From NCBI RefSeq assembly GCF_026262505.1, contig NC_067206.1, forward strand, positions 20,295,319 to 20,359,318: 64,000 bases of DNA, written 5' to 3'. Both the position numbers and the translations under genes were made by a program. Shown here piece by piece: positions 22,507 through 32,222 of the stretch (position 1 is its first letter; the number at the start of each line of letters is the position of its first letter). The notes beneath the pieces are model-generated. The model saw only the letters and a list, made by a program, of their open reading frames with translations, did not search any database and had not been told where the DNA came from. The DNA comes from Trichomonas vaginalis G3. Lineage: Eukaryota > Parabasalia > Trichomonadida > Trichomonadidae.

Positions 22507-25035
22507 ATGAGAGTGAAGTACATGACAGCAATGACAAAAGGAACTAATATCAAACCTAATGAAATCGCTCACGAGGACATAGAGCTTAACAAGTATTTTG
22601 TGGAGTATCTTATAAGTGAAGAGTATGTAAGACCTTACTTCATGTTTGACAGCATGAATGAGGATGTTATTTCATGGTTAAAGAATATAAGCAATGTTTT
22701 CGGTAAGTACGTCATAGATGACAAAGGTCTTGTTGTATTTTATGAGACAGCAATACGAACACAGGAACTAATGGATATTATGCACTCAACAGCAAAGAAA
22801 GGATTTAGTACTATTGGCATGAATGAACATTGCAGGAATGACATATACAACCTATGCTCACGAAAGCCTTACACAAAAGCAATACAAATGATAGAACATA
22901 AGTGTCTAAGGTCAGCAAATGAAATCATTACTGTCAGTGGTTATGAAAGAACTGTTAGCAAAGATGAGTGGAAACAGCTATTCATATTAAGGAAGGACGT
23001 TGCTGAACTAGTTAAACCTGTTGCACAAACATTGTTTCAGATAAGACCAGCAATGACTAAGAACCCTTTGACCTTAGTCAATGAGACCATAGAGGTTGAA
23101 GATAATGACATGAAAGAACTAGGAATGAATGAGAGAAGTTGTGAAGGATGTTTGAGTCAAAACACATGGTTCTTCAGAGCTGTTAAGAAACTTAGTAAAG
23201 AACGACAGAAATATTTTATAGAGAAGTATTGCAAAGGATGTGTAAATGAATTGCTTGAAATAGAACTTAGAGACACTTTCACACTAAAGGACTTGAGGAG
23301 AAATAAGTACATGAGTGAAGAAGGTATTGACATAGCTAGTGTTATAAATGACTTAAGAAGATGTGTTGTCGTTATTGACGGAGCACGTATGACATATCTA
23401 GTGAAAGATTATGATGGAATACGAGACACAACAACACTTGTGTCAGTAGATAGCAAGGAATTCAATAAGCTCATGAAGAGTGTTTATGTAGGACGTATTG
23501 AAGAGAAGGATGTGAACGCACTGATGATTTATGAAGCGGGTCAGAACAAGAACTATCTTATGAAGTCAGGCATGAGATTCTTTGACGAAAGAGATGACAT
23601 TTACAGCTATTTCAGAGGATATGAGTATGAGGTACTGAATGAAGTAGATGAAAGCATTATTGAAGGATATTTGAAACATGTTCACGATGTCATATGTAAT
23701 GAGGATGAAGAGCTTTATGAGTATGTTTTGAACTGGTTCGCCTACATCGTTCAAAATCCTTGTGGAAAGACTGGAACAGTACTTTTGTTAACAGGAAAGC
23801 AAGGAACTGGTAAGAATGTATTTAGTAATGTTCTATGCGAGCTCATTAGCAAGTACGCCAACAATAATATAACGGCAATAGAGAATGTGGTTGGTAGATT
23901 CAATGCTGCTATTGAGAACATGAAGCTCATCGTATGCAATGAACTAAGCTCATGCGATACGTCTAAGGTCATGAACCACGACGCACTAAAGTCAATAGTA
24001 ACAGAGACTCAGTTGGACTTAAATCAGAAGTGTCAGCCAGTAAGAAAGATAGAGAATGTTTGTAATATCATCATGATATCTAACAACTTCAACTCAGTAA
24101 AGATTGACAAAGACGACAGAAGATTTGTTGTCATTGACGTAAGCAGCAGATACAAAGGAAATTACGAATATTTCTCAAATCTCATTGAAAGCTTTAATGA
24201 AGAGTTTTATTCAAACTTACTGACGTACTTCATGAAGAAAGATTTAAGTGAATTTGATGTAAGGAAGATACCATTCACCAGGGCTAAACAAGAACTCATC
24301 GAAATGAACAAAACACCTTACCAAATGTTTTACGAGGAGTTCTATGAAAAGTTTGTATCCGGATGGAATTGTACAGAGTGCTACAGAAGATATAAAGAAT
24401 TTGCGAAGGAGAATGAATTCTTTGCATGTAGTTCAAATGTATTTGGTGGCAAGATGAGAGAATTTGTGAAGAGAAGTAGAAAGCGAGACGGTTCTGCAAG
24501 AAGTTATATTTACGAAGCAAGTATGATATTAGAAGGTCGTGGAAAGAAAGAAACAGTGAATTATGAGGAAGTGCTTGAAAAATTCATGGAGTACATGGGA
24601 AGCAATATAACATACAACAAAGACATATACAGTGAGTTTAAGTACTACTGTGAACAGCATGAGATTGAAGTAATGAGTAAAGGAGACTTTGAAACGCTTA
24701 TGAAAGACAGTAAGGAGGTCGTTCATGAGAACAGTGTTGAAATAGTTCATGAGAACAGTGAGGAGGTCATACATGAATGCAATGATGAAATAGTTCACGA
24801 TGTCGTTCGTGAAGAAGCCATTGCAACAAAGAATGATATAAAGGATTTCATAGAACTTAACAAGGAGGAGTTTAAAGAAGGCTATGAAGTGAAAAGATGT
24901 GAAGAAGATTTCTTGGCGTATTTGAAGAAAAAGAGACTAAAGCCAATGGCTCAAAATAAGTTTCAATCGATGTTTGAAAAGAAACGTTTGAGCTATGGTG
25001 GTGTAAGAAGCACATATTACTTTGTTAAGAAGTGA
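22507..25035 (+). CDS. Primase/superfamily 3 helicase (D5-like replication protein)
   Basis: An intact 842-residue protein; I chose the first ATG (22507) rather than the upstream TTG. The C-terminal half is a clear SF3 helicase: Walker A GKQGTGKN (near residue 430), Walker B-type LIVCNEL, motif C IIMISNNFNSVKIDKDDRRF with sensor Asn and Arg finger. The N-terminal third may be a divergent archaeo-eukaryotic primase (YFMFDSMN could be a catalytic acidic motif). Two Cys-x2-Cys-like pairs (CEGC, CKGC) lie between. The tail (about 700-842) has a repeated VHENSVE-type acidic segment. Such proteins open and prime DNA for replication in virophages, Polinton-like viruses and NCLDVs. It is the only intact replication gene in this window. 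Confidence 0.9.
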   Translation: MRVKYMTAMTKGTNIKPNEIAHEDIELNKYFVEYLISEEYVRPYFMFDSMNEDVISWLKNISNVFGKYVIDDKGLVVFYETAIRTQELMDIMHSTAKKGFSTIGMNEHCRNDIYNLCSRKPYTKAIQMIEHKCLRSANEIITVSGYERTVSKDEWKQLFILRKDVAELVKPVAQTLFQIRPAMTKNPLTLVNETIEVEDNDMKELGMNERSCEGCLSQNTWFFRAVKKLSKERQKYFIEKYCKGCVNELLEIELRDTFTLKDLRRNKYMSEEGIDIASVINDLRRCVVVIDGARMTYLVKDYDGIRDTTTLVSVDSKEFNKLMKSVYVGRIEEKDVNALMIYEAGQNKNYLMKSGMRFFDERDDIYSYFRGYEYEVLNEVDESIIEGYLKHVHDVICNEDEELYEYVLNWFAYIVQNPCGKTGTVLLLTGKQGTGKNVFSNVLCELISKYANNNITAIENVVGRFNAAIENMKLIVCNELSSCDTSKVMNHDALKSIVTETQLDLNQKCQPVRKIENVCNIIMISNNFNSVKIDKDDRRFVVIDVSSRYKGNYEYFSNLIESFNEEFYSNLLTYFMKKDLSEFDVRKIPFTRAKQELIEMNKTPYQMFYEEFYEKFVSGWNCTECYRRYKEFAKENEFFACSSNVFGGKMREFVKRSRKRDGSARSYIYEASMILEGRGKKETVNYEEVLEKFMEYMGSNITYNKDIYSEFKYYCEQHEIEVMSKGDFETLMKDSKEVVHENSVEIVHENSEEVIHECNDEIVHDVVREEAIATKNDIKDFIELNKEEFKEGYEVKRCEEDFLAYLKKKRLKPMAQNKFQSMFEKKRLSYGGVRSTYYFVKK

Positions 25036-25052
25036 GGACATTTATTTTTGTC

Positions 25053-25208
25053 GTTAGTGTTGGAGTTTGTGTTTGTTGTTAGTGTTTGTCATTTGTGCTG
25101 AAGTTAGTACTTGATGTTAGTGTTGGAGTTTGTGTTTGTTGTTAGCGTTTGTCATTTGTGCTGAAGTTAGTACTTGATGTTAGTGTTGGAGTTTGTGTTT
25201 GTTGTTAG
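25053..25208. repeat. 63-bp tandem repeat (~2.5 units) after the helicase gene
   Basis: GTTAGTGTTGGAGTTTGTG starts at 25053, 25116 and 25179. Units consist of GTTAGTGTT-type words. Non-coding. Confidence 0.9.
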
Positions 25209-25742
25209 TGAGAGAATAAATTAAATCATGAACTTTGCCATGGTCTCTGTCCCTAGTAGTTTTCATTAAGTTCTGGAAATAATGAAAGTCATAAACTTTG
25301 CCATGGTCTCTGTCCCTAGTAGTTTTCATTATCTCACAGAGTTAATGAAAGTCATACTTTCTATCAGATGAAGCATGCAGATGAACATAATGAAAGTTAG
25401 TGAGTTTGCCACGAGTTATGAATAAAATATTGGCATATTAGATGAGATAGCTGATGAAACAGATGAAGATAAATTAAATCTTGGACTTTGCCACACTCTG
25501 TCTCTAGTTCCTCAAAATCCTTGACAACGTTGCTTAGAAATTTTGGTTCAAAACCTCATCTGATTTTAATCTGTTATGCTACCTGTTAAGTTTCGCGAGA
25601 TTATAAATGTCATGGAGTTATATAAAAAGGAGGGACAGCTAGGGACACTGGAAGTACTTGTAAGGCTATCTGTTAAGATTGCATGAAATACTAAAAAGTC
25701 ATGAAATCCATTATCGCTGTGCTAGCTTCACTTTAGAGTAAA
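25209..25742. other. Non-coding spacer with direct repeats
   Basis: ACTTTGCCATGGTCTCTGTC plus flanks is duplicated at about 25231 and 25295, with a degraded third form near 25485. No ORF. It lies between the helicase and the first end-proximal gene. Confidence 0.7.
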
Positions 25743-25982
25743 ATGACGACTAAAGTCACTGAAGCAATGAAACAAAAGTTCTTGGTAGAATACATTAAAT
25801 CAGGAGCGGTTCCAGAAGGTTTTTACGTTCATACTATGAAGGATGGTAGAGTTCAGTTTAGAAAGATAAAGCAACCATTAGATAAAGAAGGAATTTTGAG
25901 AAAGATTAAACTTCATGAAGACAACATTGCTGAACTTAAGAAGAAGTTAGAAGAGTTGGAGAAAGTCAATGATGAAGAATGA
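25743..25982 (+). CDS. Conserved small Maverick protein (79 aa), paralogue of the one at 36543
   Basis: ATG start. The protein is basic with a C-terminal coiled coil (ILRKIKLHEDNIAELKKKLEELEK). It is nearly identical to the small protein at 36543-36779 in element B, differing at few positions before the last few residues. Conservation between two elements at equivalent end-proximal positions shows it is a real gene. No family was recognised; a role in virion structure or DNA binding is possible but not shown. The final residues differ from the B copy because recombination has replaced the downstream sequence. Confidence 0.85.
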   Translation: MTTKVTEAMKQKFLVEYIKSGAVPEGFYVHTMKDGRVQFRKIKQPLDKEGILRKIKLHEDNIAELKKKLEELEKVNDEE

Positions 25983-26012
25983 AGAAACCAAGGAAGAGAG
26001 TTATAAAGCAAT
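25983..26012 (+). pseudogene. Relic of the C-terminus of the 176-aa virion-protein gene
   Basis: Immediately after the small gene, AAGAAACCAAGGAAGAGAG and its continuation reproduce the last ten codons and stop (KKPRKRVIKQ) of the gene at 56494-57021 in element B. The rest of that gene is missing. This marks a recombination scar between element types. Confidence 0.7.
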
Positions 26013-26053
26013 GAATTCAAGAGACCCAAAGGGTCAGAGCCGCAAAGTGGATA

Positions 26054-26099
26054 GGGTAGAAATGAGGTTAGATATCGGGTTATAAATACCCTTCTACCC
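26054..26099 (+). promoter_or_regulatory. Repeat-word cassette (GGGTAG type)
   Basis: GGGTAG...GAGGTTAG...CGGGTT...ATACCC...CTACCC, then TAAATTTATTTTTGGG. It occupies the position held by the GGTGA cassette in both TIRs of element B and is preceded by the same GAGACCCAAAGGGTC element as the cassette at 47999. Confidence 0.65.
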
Positions 26100-26201
26100 T
26101 AAATTTATTTTTGGGCTATGTTTTCATACGCGTGAAGGTGGTGATATCATTTATTTTTAAGTTTATTTTTTAAAATTATTTTTTATTTTATTTTTATATA
26201 A

Positions 26202-26522
26202 ATGACGAAAACTATTGAGATAACAAACTATAACGGTCATGAGTTCAAGAACTTGTTCTTCGTTCCTCGTGAAAATACATTCTATCAGATACGAGAGAGA
26301 AAGGGTAAAGTTAGTTTGAGCGTTTATGAAGGAATGAAGAATGGAAAGTTTATACAAGCATACGATACAAACGGTAAACGTGTTTCATTAGCTTTGTCAA
26401 AACTTACTAACATTTATTTTGACAGTGACTTTGACTCTGACGATTGGAGCGACAGCAGCGATACTGAAGAATATGAAGTATTGTGTGAAGCAATGGGAGG
26501 AGTAGCATACTCTTGTAAGTGA
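26202..26522 (+). CDS. End-proximal Maverick protein (106 aa), distant paralogue of the TIR-encoded 94-aa protein
   Basis: An ATG follows a T/A-rich leader (TTTTTATTTTATTTTTATATAA), as in the B copies at 36377 and 57178. The protein shares the pattern I-x-x-Y-N-x-H-x-F-K-x-L-F-F-x-P...F...V-Y...SKL with the 94-residue TIR protein. It differs in its acidic tail (DFDSDDWSDSSDTEE) and an added C-terminus. The shared position and motif pattern show a real gene family. No known domain was recognised; function unknown. Confidence 0.8.
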   Translation: MTKTIEITNYNGHEFKNLFFVPRENTFYQIRERKGKVSLSVYEGMKNGKFIQAYDTNGKRVSLALSKLTNIYFDSDFDSDDWSDSSDTEEYEVLCEAMGGVAYSCK

Positions 26523-26671
26523 GAACGTTTATTTTTTACAGTAGTGAAGTCGTTTGTGAAAACGTTAGTGAGGTGAAGTGGTTGGCGGCTTTATAAATAT
26601 TTAAGGTTAAGTTATTGTTTGTGTTTGTGTTGTAAAATATATGTTAGTGGTTTTGTAAAGTGTCAAATTCA

Positions 26672-26718
26672 CAAGTATTGCGTATGGTGGAACGCAGTGC
26701 CACCATACGCAATACTTG
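26672..26718. repeat. Terminal hairpin of element A (19-bp perfect stem)
   Basis: CAAGTATTGCGTATGGTGG, loop AACGCAGTG, then CCACCATACGCAATACTTG, ten bases from the element end at 26728. The loop equals the inverse of the CACTGCGTT loop at the left end of element B, while the stem sequence differs. Confidence 0.9.
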
Positions 26719-26728
26719 TATACTAACT

Positions 26729-26834
26729 AAAATATCCAAAAAGCGCTCTTATACGTATCTCAGGAAACTTATTTATAGTATTGTTTGCATATTTTTATAG
26801 TTCCAAATATACTACGCATTGAGTCATTCTTCAA

Positions 26835-26869
<35 letters not shown>

Positions 26870-27022
26870 TAAGTCTCCTAAGCGTTTGTAGCTAACCTAG
26901 AGATATCATTTACTAATTATAGGTATGGTATATATTGCATAATATATATTTATCATTTAATTTCAAATCGCTCAATCTGAGGATGAATAAAGTCCAAATT
27001 ACGAAAAAGTTTACAACTATTC
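26729..27022. other. Flanking DNA right of element A
   Basis: Starts with AAAAT, the candidate 5-bp target duplication. A (TA)n microsatellite lies at about 26838-26864. No gene. Confidence 0.6.
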
Positions 27023-27240
27023 AAAGTTACCCCCTTAAATTTCGCTGGCGTCATGACGTAAACCACTCAATATTGAGAAGTTTACAATGTAACACCACGT
27101 TGGAGACAACTCCAACCCAACCCATATTGATTGAAATAAATATCTATTTATGACGTCGGCCTCTCTACATAACAATCCCTTATATTATATTTCATGTATT
27201 TAAGTTAGAAAGTATATAAGGAAGATATTTTTTATATAAA

Positions 27241-27436
27241 TAGACCTATTTATAAATAGCAGGGGATTTATAAATATACCCCCTTATTTGGAATTTCCAA
27301 TTAATTGGAAAAACCACCCGATTGGAAAAACCGTCGCAATTGGAAATATTGCGAGATTGGAATTTCCAATCTCTCAATTGGAAATTCCAAATAAGTTTTT
27401 ATTTGGAAATTCCAATTCATTTGGAAATTATAAATA
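27241..27436. repeat. TIR, left
   Basis: Inverse of 30661-30856; contains several inverted TTGGAA/TTCCAA words. Confidence 0.92.
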
Positions 27437-28815
27437 AAACTTCAATTGTGAATTAGAAATGGAAATTGGAAATATGCCCTATATTATCTTATTAAACAAA
27501 ACAAAATTTTTGTTGAATTTAAGGGTATAGTCCACTAAAAATTTTTAAGTTTTGACAATGAAAATAAGCTCTGTGACCATGTAAATATATATCTATGCAA
27601 AACGAGAGGTTATGCCATAATTTTTTAGTTATCAAATTTTCCTTTTTTGAGAGAAGTCTCTCAATAATTTGAGAAGAATCTTTGATATAAAGAGATACAC
27701 ATTTGTAGAACGAAGTAAGTGTTTTCCAAACATTTTATATGTTCATCCTGTATAACAATATAAAGCTGCATAGTGTCATCTTGTGCGTTTGCTATTTTAT
27801 GCACTTTTCATTGAGATAATCCCTCTTCTCGGGTGATTTTAACAGTCAACTCAATTTTAAAATAAAGATTTCATCAAAATGATTTCGAAATTCGAATATT
27901 GATTATATAAATAGCACTGTTAACATATTTTGGATGAGTAAAAATACCTTGTTTTGTATGCATTTAGTACACCTTTATTTTTGATTAAAACTATAAAATT
28001 TTTATTCCTTATATAATAAATAGTATATGTTACATAAACATGAAATTCAATAGCATTCAATTTTGGATTTTTTAGATTTGGTAAATTTTAGAAGAAATAA
28101 AATCAGCAATCAAAATAAAGAAACTTTTTTGTATCTTCTATGATTACCTTTTGGTACTAAATTTTGCATTAATAAGTAAATTATCTGTATTATTCTGTGA
28201 GCACAAGCCCTCAGTTTATGCTGGTAGTGAATGATGAATCGTCATTTTGCGAAGAGAACGCGATTATTAAGGTAATTTTGAGAATTGTCTTGAATTATTT
28301 AAAATTAAAGTTAATTGAATAGGTAGGATAACTAGCCTTTGCTAAATTTGTATAATATGACCTTATTCTAGTTGGATCTGAGAATATTTTGCTGAAATAA
28401 TAAATTATATCGCCGATTTATGAAAATTTCTCTGATGGGACCGACTCGCTGAAACGTATTAGTGTTAATGGTAACTTGTCTGAATTTTCAAATTTTTTCG
28501 AAATCCAAAAAATCACAAACAAAAGCATCAAAATTAGATTTGCATTTAAGGTTTTCTTTTTTTTGGAAAATAAAAATATTTTTTTCTCCAATAAAGTTTA
28601 TTTTTACTTTTGAGAGGAATAGAAACGTTATTTTGGAATTTTGAAACGACAGAAATGTTCCATTTTTTAATTTTTGATTGAACCGTTATCCATTGAAAAA
28701 CCTCGATTTTAAAATGTTATTCCAAAATATTCATCTAATGATATAGTATATATATTAATTATTACTTTTTATTCAATTTTCACTTTTGGCGGGATTTCAT
28801 TTTTTTTGTTGTTGT
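27437..28815. other. Non-coding 5' part of the 3.6-kb transposon
   Basis: AT-rich, without a recognisable ORF; presumably the untranslated leader of the transposase gene. Confidence 0.6.
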
Positions 28816-30100
28816 ATGGGCCATATTGTTCACCCAAAACGGAAAACAAAGGCAATGCCTAACATTTTACTCCACGAACGTCGTCGACTCTCAGCGCGAC
28901 AGATGCTTGGTGCTTGCATAATGACCGGAATGCCATATACAAAAGGTGCTCGCTTTCTTTCTCTTTGTGGAACTAAGCCCCCTGTGAAGAGTGGTGTCAT
29001 GAGACAACAGAGATTTTTGTGACGATAAGATTAGAAGACTTAAAAGTATTTCCCTAATGCTGTCGAGAAAGTCCTTACTATCCATTGATGCAAGATGGAC
29101 GCACAGGCGAAACTCGCCAAGTTGTACAGTAACTGCGCTCGATGCTGTCACAAAAAGAGTTCTTGCATGCGTGAACATCAACCATATTGGTGGAAACAGA
29201 CAGCATGCTCAGTATTCCGGAGCTTCCAACAATATGGAAAGTGCTGGAACTCGAATCATCTTGAAGCAATTAAAGAAATACAATATCTTGAAAGATGTTA
29301 AAGAGATTATTAAAGACCGAGATAACAAAAGTGTCTCTGTCTTTAAAGAATTTGGCGTCTCTCATCTTGAAAGATTCGATCCAGGTCATGTATCAAAAAA
29401 TATCTCAAAAGATTTTACAAAGTTCTCAGCTTCTCATAAGACAGTTGAAGTTTTCAACGACAAGACTCAGAAGATTGAAAAAATAGAGAGACCTTTCTGG
29501 GGTCTGAATGCAAGCCTAAGTATGTGGCTTTGGTCATGTTTTGCCGAAGAAAATATTGACAAACGTACGAAAATGTGGGAGAATTGTGTCTACCATTACG
29601 TAGGCAATCATTCTTTTTGCGAACCGCACAATTACAAATGCTTTGAATGGCAAAAAGGTGTCAATTCGATCCAACTTCAATTCATGCTCTATGACTGGGT
29701 TCACAAATGGACACCCATAGTTTCCAAAGTTTCTTCCATTGGATCTACCTGCATGAATGAAGCGTTTAACTCCAAAATTGCATGCTATTTGGACAAATCA
29801 AGAGCCTTGAAGAACATTAACATTAGAGTTAACGTTGCAATCTTAGAATGGAATGATCCAGAGCATTTTCTCGGAGATATACAAAAAGCATTACATCTTC
29901 CCCCACTTTCAGAAGATTGTGTCAAATCATTTGAAGAGAATTGTTACTCCAAAATGATATTGAAACAAAAAACTGTTACAAAAGGTTCTAAAAAACAGAA
30001 TAAATACAAAAAATCCATTCAGAGTGTACCAGGAGGAGATTATCAAGTTTTCAAGTCCGAATGGGAATCAGAAGACGAAGACATTGATGACTTTGATTAA
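28816..30100 (+). pseudogene. DDE transposase (Kolobok/Mutator-like fold), one frameshift
   Basis: The first frame from ATG 28816 runs to a stop at about 29022. A one-base shift near 29010 (after MRQQR) joins it to the 29057-30100 frame. Motifs seen: SIDARWT (likely first catalytic Asp), KDRDNKS (second Asp), FDPGHVSKN (His), a WENCVYHYVGNHSFC segment with His/Cys spacing, and STCMNEAFN (Glu). This Asp...Asp...His...Cys...Glu pattern fits Kolobok/MULE-clade transposases. The C-terminus is basic then acidic. It lies inside identical TIRs, so its single frameshift is young or an assembly error. The exact superfamily is uncertain. Confidence 0.75.
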
Positions 30101-30660
30101 CGAAAATTACATTTTATTTATTGTTTTTGGTTTTAATTAAATTATTATTATGCTCATTTTCTTATTTTGATTTTTTCTCATTATGATATAAATAATTTAT
30201 TAATGCATTTATCCAATAATTATGCTATGATATTTTTATGCCTTATTTCATTTCTCTTATATTTGATAATCTGGTAAAATATAGTTCAGACTATAATCAT
30301 TTTAGATTATTGATATATTTATATAGGTTAGAATAAAATTGGTTTCATTTTCTACTTTTATTTTGAATTAATAATTTATAATATCAAATATTATGGCGTA
30401 ACCTCTCCTTTAAAATATAGATATATATAGGCCTATAGAGTTTATTGGCACTCTCAAAACTCTAGAATTTTGAGTTTACTATACCCTTAAAATTTGATAA
30501 AATGCAATAGTTTTTAAATGTAATATATACTAATTAAATTTTTACATTCACCTATAGTATAATCAAAATACTCTGGTTTTTCCAATTTCAAATTTCTTTT
30601 TTCTAATTTCTAAAAGCCCTTATATTTCCAAACATAAGGGTATTCATAAATAAGGTATCT
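30101..30660. other. 3' non-coding part of the 3.6-kb transposon
   Basis: AT-rich, no ORF; leads into the right TIR. Confidence 0.6.
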
Positions 30661-30856
30661 TATTTATAATTTCCAAATGAATTGGAATTTCCAAATAAAA
30701 ACTTATTTGGAATTTCCAATTGAGAGATTGGAAATTCCAATCTCGCAATATTTCCAATTGCGACGGTTTTTCCAATCGGGTGGTTTTTCCAATTAATTGG
30801 AAATTCCAAATAAGGGGGTATATTTATAAATCCCCTGCTATTTATAAATAGGTCTA
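30661..30856. repeat. TIR, right
   Basis: Inverse of 27241-27436; ends 21 bp before the ATG of the coiled-coil gene. Confidence 0.92.
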
Positions 30857-30877
30857 ATCTTCTAAACGTCTTTCTGA

Positions 30878-32110
30878 ATGAATTCTGAGTCTGAATCATC
30901 CTCAATGATTCAAGATCAAACAAACACAACTAGTATATATAGTGATAGAAGCCAAGAAGACGTCCCTGATCTAGCAAATTTTGAAGATAAGCGTGGTGGA
31001 ATTTTATTTGATTATCTAAACAACAAAATACAACGTATGAAAACATTTTCAGATTGGGCATATAGATCTTTACGAAATCGCAACGATTGTTTGCAATCTT
31101 ACGATGAAAATTCAACAGAATTAATTCCTAACGAAGATGAATGTCTGAAATATTTTACAAAACTCAAACGAATGCGTCGGCATAAAGAAAATTGTTTAGT
31201 TGTAGTTCAAAATGCAAAATATTACATTGAGAGAGGAAGGATCTCTCAATTTTTCGATAAATGGAGAAATTCTACAACTAATAAATTGGAAGAAAAGAAC
31301 AGTTCTTTATCAGAAATCTATTCATGTTCACCTACGGAAATTATTGGAAAAATTCATAATGAAATAGAAAAACAAGCTTCGCTTGAAACACAACTAGAAG
31401 TCATTACAGCAAAAGCATCCGATTTAGAAAACTTATACAAACAGACTAAACAAAAATCTCAGCAAAACAAAGAAAAACTTGAAATTGCTCAAATTGAATT
31501 TAACAGAATTGATGATCTTTTCAAGTCAACATGCCAGAAATACGAGGACGAAATAGCAACGCTTAAAATGAATATACCAATAGTTACTGAAAAATCAAAA
31601 GCAGCTCTTGAACAAAAAAGATCCCAGCTCAAACAGAGAAAAGCTGCACAACGCATTAAAACAGATACAGATAATGAAAGCATGGAAACAATACGTGCGA
31701 AAATTAAAGATATTCAAGAAAAACTCAAGAAAAAGAAAGTAATTGCAATTGATATAAGGACAGCTTGTCTTGCATATAAGCATCAGTGTGATGAAATATC
31801 GAATATGATGTTGAAGGATAGTGAAGCTCATGAAGAATTATCTAATGATGTTTCAAGGATTGAAACTCAAGTATCACAAATCTCTGTTAATAATTTAGAT
31901 GGATTGCAAAAGCAAAAAGAAAACATTGATAAACAACTTATCAGCACGCAATCAATGATTACTCAAAATAAGGCTATCATACAAGAATTAGATCGTCAAA
32001 TTGAGAAACTTCAGTTTGAAAATCATATTTCTTCTCTTCAACTTCAAAAGGCAAGCCATGCTTTTGCTGATGATGATATTGACTCTTCTGATAATGATTA
32101 TGATGTTTAA
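30878..32110 (+). CDS. Host coiled-coil protein (410 aa)
   Basis: Intact frame from an ATG. Residues 1-30 are Ser/Asp-rich. Residues about 95-140 hold a basic helical segment (YFTKLKRMRRHKENC...). Residues about 145-390 are almost continuous heptad-like coiled coil rich in Lys/Glu/Gln/Ile/Leu, and the end is acidic (DDDIDSSDNDYDV). No enzyme motif. Coiled-coil proteins of this kind often belong to cytoskeletal or flagellar structures in trichomonads, but that is inference. The 5' flank was replaced by the 3.6-kb transposon 21 bp upstream, so its native promoter may be lost. A three-hairpin module lies just downstream. Confidence 0.85.
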   Translation: MNSESESSSMIQDQTNTTSIYSDRSQEDVPDLANFEDKRGGILFDYLNNKIQRMKTFSDWAYRSLRNRNDCLQSYDENSTELIPNEDECLKYFTKLKRMRRHKENCLVVVQNAKYYIERGRISQFFDKWRNSTTNKLEEKNSSLSEIYSCSPTEIIGKIHNEIEKQASLETQLEVITAKASDLENLYKQTKQKSQQNKEKLEIAQIEFNRIDDLFKSTCQKYEDEIATLKMNIPIVTEKSKAALEQKRSQLKQRKAAQRIKTDTDNESMETIRAKIKDIQEKLKKKKVIAIDIRTACLAYKHQCDEISNMMLKDSEAHEELSNDVSRIETQVSQISVNNLDGLQKQKENIDKQLISTQSMITQNKAIIQELDRQIEKLQFENHISSLQLQKASHAFADDDIDSSDNDYDV

Positions 32111-32222
32111 ACAAGATTTGGCAAAAAAATGTATAGAAAATATTAGATTAAAATTTTTGATATAGTGTTGTTATTATGATTAGAATAAAAAAATATTTTG
32201 AATTATTTTTTTTTGCATTATA

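Larger units (their letters stand above)
19020..26728 (+). mobile_element. Maverick/Polinton-related element A (right end certain, left end not)
   Basis: The right end is homologous to the ends of element B. It has a gene pair related to B's end genes (25743, 26202), shared terminal AT-rich DNA and the closing sequence ATACTAACT at 26728, the inverse of AGTTAGTAT. The element carries an HNH nuclease, primase-helicase, tRNA-like sequence and a long repeat-rich region, but no PolB, integrase, ATPase or capsid genes. It may be a reduced or composite element, or the right arm of a larger one truncated on the left. Confidence 0.7.
17392..27038. mobile_element. TTAA-flanked segment with GGGGGTAACTTT inverted ends (contains element A)
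   Basis: TTAA is followed by GGGGGTAACTTT at 17392-17407. The inverse, AAAGTTACCCCC followed by TTAA, is at 27023-27038. Similarity continues weakly for about 45 bp inwards (AGTTTACAGTTTT versus AGTTGTAAACTTTTT). TTAA duplication is the hallmark of piggyBac and Kolobok transposons. No transposase of either family is seen between the ends, so this could be one non-autonomous element disrupted by the Maverick, or two unrelated ends. Confidence 0.45.
27241..30856 (+). mobile_element. 3.6-kb DDE transposon (Kolobok/MULE-related) with identical 196-bp TIRs
   Basis: TIRs at 27241-27436 and 30661-30856 begin TAGACCTATTTATAAATAGC and appear identical. They enclose one transposase gene (28816-30100). 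The TIRs contain repeated TTGGAAATTCCAA-type palindromes and GATTGGAAAAACC words, possible transposase-binding sites. A TA duplication is possible at the ends (TAGACC...GGTCTA); no longer duplication was evident. TIR identity suggests recent insertion. Confidence 0.85.
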
